64,000 nucleotides of DNA. Origin: Streptomyces iakyrus. Its GTDB lineage: Bacteria; Actinomycetota; Actinomycetes; Streptomycetales; Streptomycetaceae. The stretch spans positions 1 through 64,000 of the forward strand of contig NZ_JNXI01000024.1 in NCBI RefSeq assembly GCF_000717055.1, read 5' to 3'. The stretch's first letter is position 1, and the number at the start of each line of letters is the position of its first letter. Position numbers and translations under genes: made by a program. Below, piece by piece: positions 56,426 to 64,000 of the stretch. Below the pieces are notes generated by a model, which searched no databases, was not told where the DNA came from, and saw only the letters and a list, made by a program, of their open reading frames with translations.

Positions 56426-57331
56426 GTGAGGATCAAGCGCACCACCCCCCGCAGTGGCATTTCGAGACGGACCCGGCTGATCGCCGTTTCCACCGGCCTC
56501 GTTGCCGCCGCAGCGATCGCGATCCCCAGCGCGAACGCATCCGACACCCCCACCACCTTCAGCGCCGCCGAGCTCAAGAGCGCCAGCGGCTCGCTGCTGA
56601 AGGCCGACATCCCGGGCACCGCCTGGGCCGTCGACAGCAAGACCAACCGCGTACTGCTGACCGTGGACAGCACGGTCACCCAAGCCGAGATAGCGAAGAT
56701 CAAGCAGCAGGCCGGCGGCAACGCCGACGCGCTCACGATCAAGCGCACCCCCGGCAAGTTCAACAAGCTCATCCAGGGCGGCGACGCCATCTATGCGAGT
56801 AGCTGGCGCTGCTCCCTCGGCTTCAACGTCCGTGCCAGCAACGGCACCGAGTACTTCCTGACCGCCGGTCACTGCACCGACGGCGCGGGCACCTGGTACT
56901 CCAACTCCGGCCGCACCACGGTCATCGGCTCGACCGCCGGCTCCAGCTTCCCGGGCAACGACTACGGCCTCGTGCGCTACAGCGGGTCCGTCAGCCGTCC
57001 CGGCACCGCCAACGGCGTGGACATCACGCGTGCGGCCACCCCGAGCGTGGGCACCACCGTCATCCGCGACGGCTCCACGACCGGTACGCACAGCGGCCGG
57101 GTCACCGCCCTCAACGCCACCGTCAACTATGGCGGCGGCGACATCGTCTCCGGCCTCATCCAGACCACCGTCTGCGCCGAGCCCGGTGACTCCGGCGGTT
57201 CGCTCTACGGCAGCAACGGTGTCGCCTACGGCCTGACCTCCGGCGGCAGCGGCAACTGCTCCTCCGGCGGCACGACGTTCTTCCAGCCCGTCACGGAGGC
57301 CCTGAGCGCCTACGGCGTCAGCGTCTACTAG
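56426..57331 (+). CDS. Secreted S1 protease, streptogrisin A/B type
   Basis: A 301-residue prepro-protease. A signal peptide occupies about residues 1-38 (ending SANAS), followed by a propeptide of about 75 residues that assists folding. The mature enzyme probably starts near [20 protein letters not shown]. The triad is His in LTAGHCTDG, Asp in [11 protein letters not shown] and Ser in [12 protein letters not shown]; four Cys form two disulfides. Chymotrypsin-like specificity is inferred. GTG 56426 follows GGAGG. A 12-bp hairpin terminator follows at 57376-57405. Confidence 0.95.
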   Translation: MRIKRTTPRSGISRRTRLIAVSTGLVAAAAIAIPSANASDTPTTFSAAELKSASGSLLKADIPGTAWAVDSKTNRVLLTVDSTVTQAEIAKIKQQAGGNADALTIKRTPGKFNKLIQGGDAIYASSWRCSLGFNVRASNGTEYFLTAGHCTDGAGTWYSNSGRTTVIGSTAGSSFPGNDYGLVRYSGSVSRPGTANGVDITRAATPSVGTTVIRDGSTTGTHSGRVTALNATVNYGGGDIVSGLIQTTVCAEPGDSGGSLYGSNGVAYGLTSGGSGNCSSGGTTFFQPVTEALSAYGVSVY

Positions 57332-57375
57332 GCCGGCCCGCACCACGGCACCAGCACCTCGCACCTCGACAGGTG

Positions 57376-57405
57376 GCCCCCGTACGCGACCCTGCGTACG
57401 GGGGC
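57376..57405 (+). terminator. Hairpin terminator after the first streptogrisin gene
   Basis: GCCCCCGTACGC (57376-57387) and its exact complement GCGTACGGGGGC (57394-57405) form a 12-bp stem with a 6-base loop. Confidence 0.75.
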
Positions 57406-57452
57406 TCGCTAGTGTCTGCTGTCGGTGATCACATGGGGGAGGGATCCGCGCG

Positions 57453-58130
57453 ATGGACTTCGACGACCGGCAACGGCGGGTGCGGCGCAGCCCGTTGCTG
57501 TTTCTGGCGCCGCTGGTCCTGCTGGTCCTGCTGGCGCTGGTGCTGCTGTGGGAGATCGTGCGGTCGAACGTGACCGGCGAGCTGAGCCGGGAGTGGCCCT
57601 GGCGGCTGCGGCTGATGGACATGAACCCGCTGGGCAGCCTGCTGGCGGTCGCGCTCGCGGCCGTGTTCGGGCGGGCCCAGTACGCGCGGACGGTACGGCC
57701 CGCGCTGGGCTGGAGCTCCAGCTGGACGGTCGGCGAACTCGGGCCGGACGAGCCCGCGTGGAGCGTGGAGATAGTGAACGGCGGCTCGCAGCACGCGGTG
57801 GTGGAACGGGTGGACTACTGCTTCGTGCCGCGCGGCGGGGAGCCCGGGGAGTGGACGGACCACGCCGGGCTGCTGGAGGCGCTGGCCGAGGCGGGGCTTG
57901 TACAGGGCAAGGACTACCACCAGCGGCTGAGCGGGGCGGGCTTCCCGCTGAGCGACAGCGGGATGCGGGCGGGCCTGTACGGACCGCGGTTCGTCGACGA
58001 CATCGACCAGCTCCGCATGCGGCTGCGGGTCGTCGACGCCGTGGGCGACAGTCACGAACGCGTCATGGACCTGATGCGCGGCGCCCGCCTGTGCCGCCCC
58101 GAGACCCGCCCGGAGCGTCCGCATTCCTGA
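57453..58130 (+). CDS. Membrane-anchored hypothetical protein
   Basis: A 225-residue protein with one strong hydrophobic helix near the N-terminus (LLFLAPLVLLVLLALVLLWE, about 15-34), a second weaker one near 60-72, and a cytosolic or exterior domain. No family was recognised; text such as AWSVEIVNGGSQHAVVERVD suggests a beta-rich domain. ATG 57453 follows GGGAGG at about 11 bases. It stands alone between the protease terminator and a convergent hydrolase gene. Confidence 0.62.
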   Translation: MDFDDRQRRVRRSPLLFLAPLVLLVLLALVLLWEIVRSNVTGELSREWPWRLRLMDMNPLGSLLAVALAAVFGRAQYARTVRPALGWSSSWTVGELGPDEPAWSVEIVNGGSQHAVVERVDYCFVPRGGEPGEWTDHAGLLEALAEAGLVQGKDYHQRLSGAGFPLSDSGMRAGLYGPRFVDDIDQLRMRLRVVDAVGDSHERVMDLMRGARLCRPETRPERPHS

Positions 58131-58348
58131 ACGCCCGCGGGCGCGGGGGTGGCCCCCCAGGGGGCGGCCGGGCCGTGGGAACGGGCCGGATGACCGGAGG
58201 GGCGGGCGGCCCGTGATGCCCGGGCGGCGGGAGTGCCGGTGGTGAGTGGATGGGTGGCTGGACCCGGTCGGGGGGCGGGCGGTGACTGGAGCGGTGGGTG
58301 GCGCGGGTGGCTGGATCGGAACGGGTGGATCGAGTCGCTCGTGGGTGG

Positions 58349-59233
58349 TCATGACGAAATGGGTGTCTGTGCCGGGGCGAGCCAGTCCAGTACGGCTGGA
58401 AGGGCCTCCAGGGCCCCGAAGTGGCCGGTGTCCGGGGCCAGGACCGGGCGGACCCGGGGGATGCGGCTCGCCAGCCAGGTGAAGTGGCCCCGTGGTGAGA
58501 ACATGTCCAGCGCGCCGTGCCACAGCAGGACCGGCCGGGTGATGTCCGCCGGGTCGAAACCCCAGCGGCTCACCAGGGCGAGGTCGTCGTCGACCCAGCC
58601 GCTCGCCGACGTGCGCAGCGCCTCGCGGTAGTTGCGCAGCAGCATGTCGCCGACCGCTGGTGCGGAGACGATCCGACGGTCGGAGTCGGTGAGCCCGTCG
58701 CGGATGGAGACGAGCAGGTGCGCGGGGTCCCTGCGGATGTCGGCGGCACGGGCGGCGAGCCGGTCGGCGAAGCCCAGCGGATCGGTGAGCGCCCGGGTGA
58801 AGTCCTCGACGTTGGAGTCCGCCATCCCGTCGAACCAGCTCAGCCCCGGCGCGTCCGGCGGCGCGGGACACACCAGCGCCGCCGCCCGCCGTACCCGGTC
58901 GGGCAGCAGCGCGGCGCAGGCCAGAGCGTGAGGTGCGCCGCCCGAGCGGCCGAGTACGGCGAACCGGCCGAGCCCCAGGGCGTCGGCCAGTTCCGCCACG
59001 TCCTGGGCGGCGTCGGCGACCCGGCGGCCCGGCAGGCGGTCCGAACCGCCGTATCCGGGGCGGTCGTAGGCGATGAACCGCAGGCCCGGGTGTGCGGCCA
59101 TGACGTCCTCGGGCACGACTCCGAAGCGGCAGCCGGGGGTGCCGTGCAACAGGAGCACCGGCGTGCCGTCAGAGCGGCCGTACTCCTCGACCGTCAGCCG
59201 CCGCCCGTCCCGCATGCGTACGGTTTCGTCCAT
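58349..59233 (-). CDS. Alpha/beta hydrolase
   Basis: A 294-residue alpha/beta-hydrolase fold enzyme. The oxyanion-hole text is LLLHGTPGCRFG, the nucleophile Ser is in VLGRSGGAPHAL near residue 98, the acid Asp in LWHGALDMFSP and the His in DTGHFGALE near the end. The substrate is unknown; esterase or epoxide/haloalkane-type activity cannot be separated. ATG 59233 follows an AGGAGGG site. It converges on the membrane hypothetical gene across a G-rich 218-bp gap. Confidence 0.85.
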   Translation of the reverse strand: MDETVRMRDGRRLTVEEYGRSDGTPVLLLHGTPGCRFGVVPEDVMAAHPGLRFIAYDRPGYGGSDRLPGRRVADAAQDVAELADALGLGRFAVLGRSGGAPHALACAALLPDRVRRAAALVCPAPPDAPGLSWFDGMADSNVEDFTRALTDPLGFADRLAARAADIRRDPAHLLVSIRDGLTDSDRRIVSAPAVGDMLLRNYREALRTSASGWVDDDLALVSRWGFDPADITRPVLLWHGALDMFSPRGHFTWLASRIPRVRPVLAPDTGHFGALEALPAVLDWLAPAQTPISS

Positions 59234-59603
59234 CTTTGCCCTCCTGTTGATTGGGGTGTGGTGATTTTGCGAGTAGTTCAGCAATCGATGCTTCTTGTCC
59301 TCGGATGGGGATCAGGGGGAATCGGGTGGACGAGGGGCGAAAATCAGCCAGGGGTAGACCTCACAGAGTGCGCACACGTTACTCACGCGTAATGTTTGCA
59401 GTGTGAACGGGAGTTGGGCAGGTCCGATTTGACCGTGGACGGTCAAAAATGAGGGGGCGTGCGCTCCGTAATCTACGCGCGTCCTGAACTCGACCTTGTG
59501 TGCCCCTGGTTGTCCTCGGAATAGTGGGCGCTCGTCAACGAAGCCTTCCGGCTCGTGAGGTCCCCACAACCTCTCGTGCCGACCCCCCACAGGAGGACAG
59601 AAG
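59234..59603. promoter_or_regulatory. Regulatory region before the second streptogrisin gene
   Basis: A 370-bp gap without a credible gene, AT-richer than average. TTTGACCG (59428-59435) and CGGTCAAA (59440-59447) form a perfect inverted repeat with spacer TGGA, a candidate operator. TAATCT at 59469-59474 is a possible -10. AGGAGGA (59591-59597) is the ribosome-binding site. Confidence 0.5.
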
Positions 59604-60686
59604 TTGAAGCACCGACGCATACCCAGGCGGCGTGCAGCCGTGGCAGGCGCGGGCATAGCCGCGCTGGTCGCCGCGGGAGTGACGTTCCAGACCGCGAACG
59701 CCAGTGAGACCCCTGAGGCGTCCGCGCCCCGGACCCTGTCGGTCGCCGCGGCCGGAAAGCTCGCCTCGACGCTGGCCGAGGATCTCGGCGGCGACGCGGC
59801 CGGGACGTACTACGACACGAAGAGCAAGGCCCTCGTGGTGAACGTGCTCGACGAGGCCGCCGCCCAGGCCGTCGAGAAGGCCGGCGCCAAGGCGAGAGTC
59901 GTGGCGAACTCCCTCGCCGAACTCAAGAGCGCCCGCAGCACGCTGAAGCAGGACGCGACGATCCCGGGCACCGCCTGGGTGACCGACCCCACCACCAACA
60001 AGGTCGTGGTGACCGCCGACCGTACGGTCTCCAAGGCCGAGTGGGCGAAGCTGACGAAGGTCGTGGACGGGCTCGGGGCGAAGGCCGAACTGAAGCGGTC
60101 CAAGGGGGAGTACAAGCCCTTCATCGCCGGTGGTGACGCGATCACCGGCGGCAGCGGGCGCTGCTCGCTGGGCTTCAACGTGGTCAAGGGCGGCGAGCCG
60201 TTCTTCCTGACCGCCGGTCACTGCACCGAGGGCATCTCCACGTGGTCGGACTCCAGCGGCAAGGAGATCGGCACCAACGCGGACTCCAGCTTCCCGGACA
60301 ACGACTACGGGTTGGTCAAGTACACCGCGGAGGTCGCTCACCCGAGTGAGGTGAACCTCTACAACGGCTCCACCCAGAAGATCTCGGGCGCCGCGGACGC
60401 GACCGTCGGCATGGCGGTCACCCGGAGCGGGTCGACCACGCAGGTGCACGAGGGCAAGGTCACCGGGCTGGACGCCACGGTGAACTACGGCAACGGCGAC
60501 ATCGTGAACGGGCTGATCCAGACCGACGTGTGCGCGGAGCCGGGTGACAGCGGCGGGTCGCTGTTCTCGGGCGACAAGGCGGTCGGGCTCACGTCCGGCG
60601 GCAGCGGTGACTGCACCTCGGGCGGGGAGACGTTCTTCCAGCCGGTGACCGAGGCGCTGTCCGCGACCGGGACGCAGATCGGCTGA
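59604..60686 (+). CDS. Secreted S1 protease, streptogrisin D type
   Basis: A 360-residue prepro-protease with a signal peptide (about 1-33, ending TANAS), a propeptide of about 135 residues, longer than in the A/B type, and a mature part that probably starts near [20 protein letters not shown]. The triad is His in LTAGHCTEG, Asp in [11 protein letters not shown] and Ser in [12 protein letters not shown]. The text matches the remembered streptogrisin D sequence best. The start is TTG 59604, supported by AGGAGGA six bases upstream. A GC-rich hairpin follows at 60705-60728. Confidence 0.94.
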   Translation: MKHRRIPRRRAAVAGAGIAALVAAGVTFQTANASETPEASAPRTLSVAAAGKLASTLAEDLGGDAAGTYYDTKSKALVVNVLDEAAAQAVEKAGAKARVVANSLAELKSARSTLKQDATIPGTAWVTDPTTNKVVVTADRTVSKAEWAKLTKVVDGLGAKAELKRSKGEYKPFIAGGDAITGGSGRCSLGFNVVKGGEPFFLTAGHCTEGISTWSDSSGKEIGTNADSSFPDNDYGLVKYTAEVAHPSEVNLYNGSTQKISGAADATVGMAVTRSGSTTQVHEGKVTGLDATVNYGNGDIVNGLIQTDVCAEPGDSGGSLFSGDKAVGLTSGGSGDCTSGGETFFQPVTEALSATGTQIG

Positions 60687-60704
60687 CCGGTGCGTGTGTG
60701 AAGT

Positions 60705-60728
60705 CCCGCCCCTTGTGCGAGGGGCGGG
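60705..60728 (+). terminator. Hairpin terminator after the second streptogrisin gene
   Basis: CCCGCCCCT (60705-60713) pairs with AGGGGCGGG (60720-60728) and is followed by a CTTTCGTCTG stretch. Confidence 0.65.
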
Positions 60729-60935
60729 GCTTTCGTCTGTCGTGGGTGGTTTTCGTATGGCTTCGCCTGACGCCGGGTGTGGGTCGGGGCCGCGCCGGGG
60801 GGTGTCCGTCCTCGGAACGGCGCGATGGACGCCCCTACCGACTGACTGGCGTTGACGTGCCAACCGCTGCGGGCGGACAACCCCCGACACGGCCCCTTAC
60901 GTACGACGGCGAGTGCGGGCCGGCTCTGGCGGGGG

Positions 60936-61955
60936 TTACGGCGACTGCGTCGCGGTCGCGCGTCTTCGTGCCGCCGCCGCCATGGTGATCGCGGCTCCTG
61001 CCACCGCCCACGCCGACAGGACCAGGAGCGACGTCGTCATCGCGTTGTTGTCGAAGTAGGCGATGGAGCGGGTCGACCAGGTGCCGGCGCCTGGGGGCAG
61101 GGCCGGGCCGATCGCCTTCCAGAAGGGCGGGAGGAGGGGTGGGGGCAGTGCACCGCCCGCGCTGGGGTTGCCGAGGATGACCACCAGCAGGATGACCAGG
61201 CCGATGCCGATCGTGCCGAAGAGGCCCTGCAAGGCGAGGGTGGCAGCGCCCACGGCGAAGATGATCAGGGTGCCCAGGCCCCAGAGGGCCGCGGTGCTGC
61301 CCGGCAGGGCGTCCAGGGCCGGGCCGGCGATAAGGGCTCCGCCGAGACCGCCGGTGACGGCGACCAGGGCCATGACCGCCAGCCGGATCGCGGCGCGGGA
61401 GGGGTTGGAGGGTTTCGCCCCGGCGCTGATGGCCAGGACCGCGGCGCCCAGGTAGCCGCCCACGCACCAGCCGATCACCAGGTAGAAGGACGAGAGTCCG
61501 TTGGGGTCGTGGGGCGCGGACGGGATCACGTCGACCGTCCGGATGGTGCGCCGCTCGGACTTCTCCAGGTCGGTGACCAGGGCCGTCAGCGTGGTGGAGA
61601 GGATTCTGCCGCCCCCGGAGGCGACCAGGAGCGTGTCGGCGCCGCCCCTGGGGTCGATGATCAGGGCCGCGTCGATGTCGCGGTGGGTGAGCTGGGACCG
61701 CGCCGTGGCCTCGTCGGGCAGGGCACGGGGGTCCAGCGGCGAGCCGGGCAGCCGTTCCAGCCGGGTGACCGCCTGGCCGGCGGCGGCCTGGGGGGCGACC
61801 ACGCCGAAGGGGACGTCCTTGGGTTTCGGGTCGTGCAGAGCTCCCACGTACGAGGCGATGAACAGCAGCTGGAGTGCGATCACGCCGACGATGAGCAGGG
61901 TGGCCCGCGGGGTGACGGCGTCTCTCACCTCCGTGCGGAACGAGCTGTGCGGCAT
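60936..61955 (-). CDS. ABC-2-like membrane protein (YhgE/DUF3533-like layout)
   Basis: A 339-residue membrane protein: one N-terminal helix (TLLIVGVIALQLLFIASYVG, about 20-40), an exterior domain of about 130 residues, then five helices including VIGWCVGGYLGAAVLAISAG and TLIIFAVGAATLALQGLFG. This is the layout of ABC-2/YhgE/DUF3533 proteins that export or serve as receptors; no ATPase gene is adjacent. ATG 61955 has GGAGG too close upstream, so the start is uncertain. It is divergent from the polymerase gene. Confidence 0.7.
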   Translation of the reverse strand: MPHSSFRTEVRDAVTPRATLLIVGVIALQLLFIASYVGALHDPKPKDVPFGVVAPQAAAGQAVTRLERLPGSPLDPRALPDEATARSQLTHRDIDAALIIDPRGGADTLLVASGGGRILSTTLTALVTDLEKSERRTIRTVDVIPSAPHDPNGLSSFYLVIGWCVGGYLGAAVLAISAGAKPSNPSRAAIRLAVMALVAVTGGLGGALIAGPALDALPGSTAALWGLGTLIIFAVGAATLALQGLFGTIGIGLVILLVVILGNPSAGGALPPPLLPPFWKAIGPALPPGAGTWSTRSIAYFDNNAMTTSLLVLSAWAVAGAAITMAAAARRRATATQSP

Positions 61956-62059
61956 GCCTCCACGGTCGGGGGGTTTGGGGTGTTTCCGCAGGTGGGACGG
62001 GGCCGAACGGATGTCGCACATACATTCGAAGATGAGGGTATGGTGGGGGTGAGGTAGCT

Positions 62060-62075
62060 GGGAACAGATGTTCGA
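62060..62075 (+). promoter_or_regulatory. LexA (SOS) box upstream of the dnaE2-like gene
   Basis: GGGAACAGATGTTCGA matches the actinobacterial LexA consensus TCGAAC-N4-GTTCGA at 10 of 12 defined positions, with the right half exact. It is 35 bp before the preferred GTG start and just downstream of a possible -10 TATGGT (62039-62044), so bound LexA would block transcription. Confidence 0.7.
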
Positions 62076-62109
62076 GAGCTGGTGTGGCTCACAAGTGCGG
62101 GAGGTGCGT

Positions 62110-64000
62110 GTGCCGGGGTTCACGCATCTGCACACCGTCTCCGGATTCTCGTTGCGTTATGGAGCCTCGCACCCGGAGCGGCTGGCCGAGCGTGCCTCCG
62201 AGCGGGGCATGGACGCCCTGGCGCTGACCGATCGCGACACGCTCGCCGGTGCTGTCCGGTTCTCGAAAGCCTGTGGGAAGGCGGGGGTCCGGCCGCTGTT
62301 CGGGGCCGATCTGGCCGTGGCGGGTGCGGAGCCCGGGCCCGAGCGGCGGGGGCGGCGCCGGACCCCGGTGCGGGGTGGCGCCTTTGTCGACGAGTCGGCT
62401 CCCCGCGTGACGTTTCTCGCCCGGGACGGCGCCCGGGGGTGGGCGGACCTGTGCCGGCTCGTCTCGGCTGCCCATGAGGGGGAGGGGACGCCCCTGCTGC
62501 CCTGGGAGCGCAATCACGCCGAGGGGCTGACCGTGCTGCTCGGGCCCGGATCGGACGTCGGGCGCGCCCTGACCGCGGGGCGGCCCGACCGTGCGGCGCG
62601 ACTGCTCGCGCCCTGGCGTGACGTCTACGGCGACGCCCTGCGGCTGGAAGCCGTCTGGCACGGCCGGGAGGGTACGGGGCCGGGGTCGCTGCGGCTGGCC
62701 GCCCGGACCGTCGGGTTCGCCGCCGAACAGCGGATCCGGCCCGTGCTCACCAACGCGGTTCGGTATGCCGACCCGGGTCTCGGGCCGGTCGCCGACGTGC
62801 TGGACGCCGCCCGGCTGCTGGTGCCCATCGACCCGGCCAGGGGGCTGGACTCCGGTGAGGCCTGGCTCAAGGGCGCCGGGGACATGCTCGCTGCGGCGGA
62901 GCGGATCGTGGAGGCCGCGGGGTTCCGGCGGGAGACCGCTCACCGGCTGGTGGAGCAGACGCAGGCCACGGCCGCGGCGTGCCTGGTCGATCCCGAGGAC
63001 GATCTCGGGATCGGCACCGTCCACTTCCCCGAGCCGCATCTGGTCGGCGCCGGGCGGCGGACCGCCCAGCGGGCCCTTGCCTCACGGGCGGCGGCGGGGA
63101 TGGTGCTGCGCGGGTACGACCGGCGGCGGGAGTACTGGGAGCGGATGCACCATGAGCTGGACATCATCGCCCATCATGGCTTCGCTTCCTACTTCTTGAC
63201 CGTGGCCCAAGTGGTTGACGATGTGCGGGAGATGGGCGTCCGGGTCGCCGCCCGGGGGTCCGGGGCCGGGTCGCTCGTCAACCATCTGCTCGGTATCGCG
63301 CATGCCGATCCGATCGAGCACCGGCTGCTGATGGAGCGGTTCCTGTCGAAGGAGCGGGTCGTGCTGCCCGACATCGACATCGACGTGGAGTCCGCGCGGC
63401 GGCTGGAGGTCTACCGGGCGATCATCGACCGGTTCGGCACCGAGCGGGTCGCGACGGTCGCGATGCCGGAGACGTATCGCGTGCGGCACGCGATCCGGGA
63501 CGTGGGGGCCGCCTTGTCCATGGACCCGGCCGAGATCGACCGGGTGGCCAAGTCCTTTCCCCACATCCGGGCGCGGGACGCCCGCGCGGCGCTGGAGGAA
63601 CTGCCCGAGCTGCGCGCGCTGGCGGGGGAGAAGGAGAAGTACGGGAAGCTGTGGGAGCTGGTCGAGGGACTGGACGCGCTGCCGCGCGGGGTGGCCATGC
63701 ACCCGTGCGGGGTGCTGCTGTCGGATGCCTCGCTGCTCGCGCGTACGCCGGTCATGCCGACCAGCGGTGAGGGCTTTCCGATGTCGCAGTTCGACAAGGA
63801 CGACGTCGAGGACCTCGGGCTGCTGAAGCTCGACGTGCTGGGCGTGCGGATGCAGTCGGCCATGGCGCACGCGGTGGAGGAAGTGGAGCGGGTGTCGGGG
63901 GTGAGGGTCGATCTGGACGCCCTGGCGCCGGGGGATCCGGAGACGTACCGGCTGATCCAGTCCACCGAGACGCTCGGGTGCTTCCAGATCGAGTCGCCCG
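62110..64000 (+). CDS. dnaE2: DnaE-type DNA polymerase III alpha subunit, DnaE2-like, 3' partial
   Basis: At least 630 residues of a C-family polymerase run off the right edge. The PHP domain starts FTHLHTVSGFSLRYGASHPE, with LTDRDTLAG where many homologues have Asp-His-Asp. The palm begins near residue 395 with ARGSGAGSLVNHLLGIAH, and VVLPDIDIDVESARR near 418 carries the metal-binding Asp pair. Streptomyces has a replicative DnaE elsewhere; the SOS box and remembered gene order argue that this is the damage-inducible second copy. GTG 62110 follows GGAGGT; ATG 62068 would lie inside the LexA box. Confidence 0.88.
   Translation, partial: MPGFTHLHTVSGFSLRYGASHPERLAERASERGMDALALTDRDTLAGAVRFSKACGKAGVRPLFGADLAVAGAEPGPERRGRRRTPVRGGAFVDESAPRVTFLARDGARGWADLCRLVSAAHEGEGTPLLPWERNHAEGLTVLLGPGSDVGRALTAGRPDRAARLLAPWRDVYGDALRLEAVWHGREGTGPGSLRLAARTVGFAAEQRIRPVLTNAVRYADPGLGPVADVLDAARLLVPIDPARGLDSGEAWLKGAGDMLAAAERIVEAAGFRRETAHRLVEQTQATAAACLVDPEDDLGIGTVHFPEPHLVGAGRRTAQRALASRAAAGMVLRGYDRRREYWERMHHELDIIAHHGFASYFLTVAQVVDDVREMGVRVAARGSGAGSLVNHLLGIAHADPIEHRLLMERFLSKERVVLPDIDIDVESARRLEVYRAIIDRFGTERVATVAMPETYRVRHAIRDVGAALSMDPAEIDRVAKSFPHIRARDARAALEELPELRALAGEKEKYGKLWELVEGLDALPRGVAMHPCGVLLSDASLLARTPVMPTSGEGFPMSQFDKDDVEDLGLLKLDVLGVRMQSAMAHAVEEVERVSGVRVDLDALAPGDPETYRLIQSTETLGCFQIESP

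Overview
The window is chromosomal DNA from a Streptomyces species or a very close relative. The support is very high GC with strong third-position bias, frequent GTG/TTG starts, 4-bp ATGA/GTGA gene overlaps, terminators that are perfect GC-rich hairpins without U-tracts, and a gene set typical of the streptomycete core. That set includes tlyA-nadK-recN, pyrG, ald, a ParA-scpA-scpB block, aroH-tyrA-cmk-der, a SepF-like protein, streptogrisin-type proteases and a second DnaE polymerase. From memory the order resembles the SCO1739-SCO1792 stretch of S. coelicolor read in reverse. I saw no rRNA, tRNA, CRISPR array, insertion sequence or prophage.

Layout. 1-4.2 kb: an RGD-repeat/TPR protein cut off on the left with an apparent frameshift, a DUF1015 protein and a HAD phosphatase. 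4.3-7.3 kb: an iron-siderophore-type ABC transporter (two permeases and an ATPase) behind a good DmdR/IdeR iron box and without a binding protein. 7.3-11.5 kb: an SCP2-like protein, TlyA, NAD kinase and RecN. 11.8-17.5 kb: a glycosyltransferase, a PucR-type regulator, an LLM oxidoreductase and a GH15 enzyme. 18-24 kb: CTP synthase, ADP-ribose pyrophosphatase, a TPR ATPase with an altered P-loop and alanine dehydrogenase.

24.4-29.8 kb is one apparent operon: a ParA-like ATPase, a protein with a C-terminal ribbon-helix-helix-like segment, ScpA with a long repetitive N-terminus, ScpB and an RsuA/RluB-type pseudouridine synthase. It joins chromosome-organisation factors to a candidate DNA-binding partner. 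29.9-31.6 kb: an NrtR-type Nudix regulator overlapping an ADP-ribosylglycohydrolase, behind a perfect 20-bp inverted repeat that spans the predicted -10, transcription start and Shine-Dalgarno. 31.7-36.7 kb: a Rieske lipoprotein, then chorismate mutase, prephenate dehydrogenase, CMP kinase, an acyltransferase and the GTPase Der.

36.8-45.2 kb: two uncharacterised proteins, an Rpf/LysM cell-wall enzyme behind a long structured leader, and a branched-chain-amino-acid-type ABC system. In that system two permeases and one ATPase are fused in a single 918-residue chain, the partner ATPase has Arg in place of the Walker A Lys, and the binding lipoprotein lies on the opposite strand. 45.2-54.2 kb: a WYL regulator overlapping an isolated ctaD, an I78-type inhibitor, a PAP2 phosphatase, a PIG-V-like mannosyltransferase, a DHA2 exporter and an acyl-CoA dehydrogenase. 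54.2-64 kb: a SepF-like protein, a cysteine-rich DUF5685-like protein, two streptogrisin-type proteases, a hydrolase, an ABC-2-like membrane protein and the start of a DnaE2-type polymerase with a LexA-type box.

The best leads are the NrtR/ADP-ribosylglycohydrolase module with its operator, the ParA/RHH/ScpAB operon with the 192-bp repeats in scpA, the Liv fusion with a degenerate partner ATPase, the rpf leader, and the SOS box before dnaE2. All functional statements rest on sequence reading and remembered family knowledge; no database search was run.
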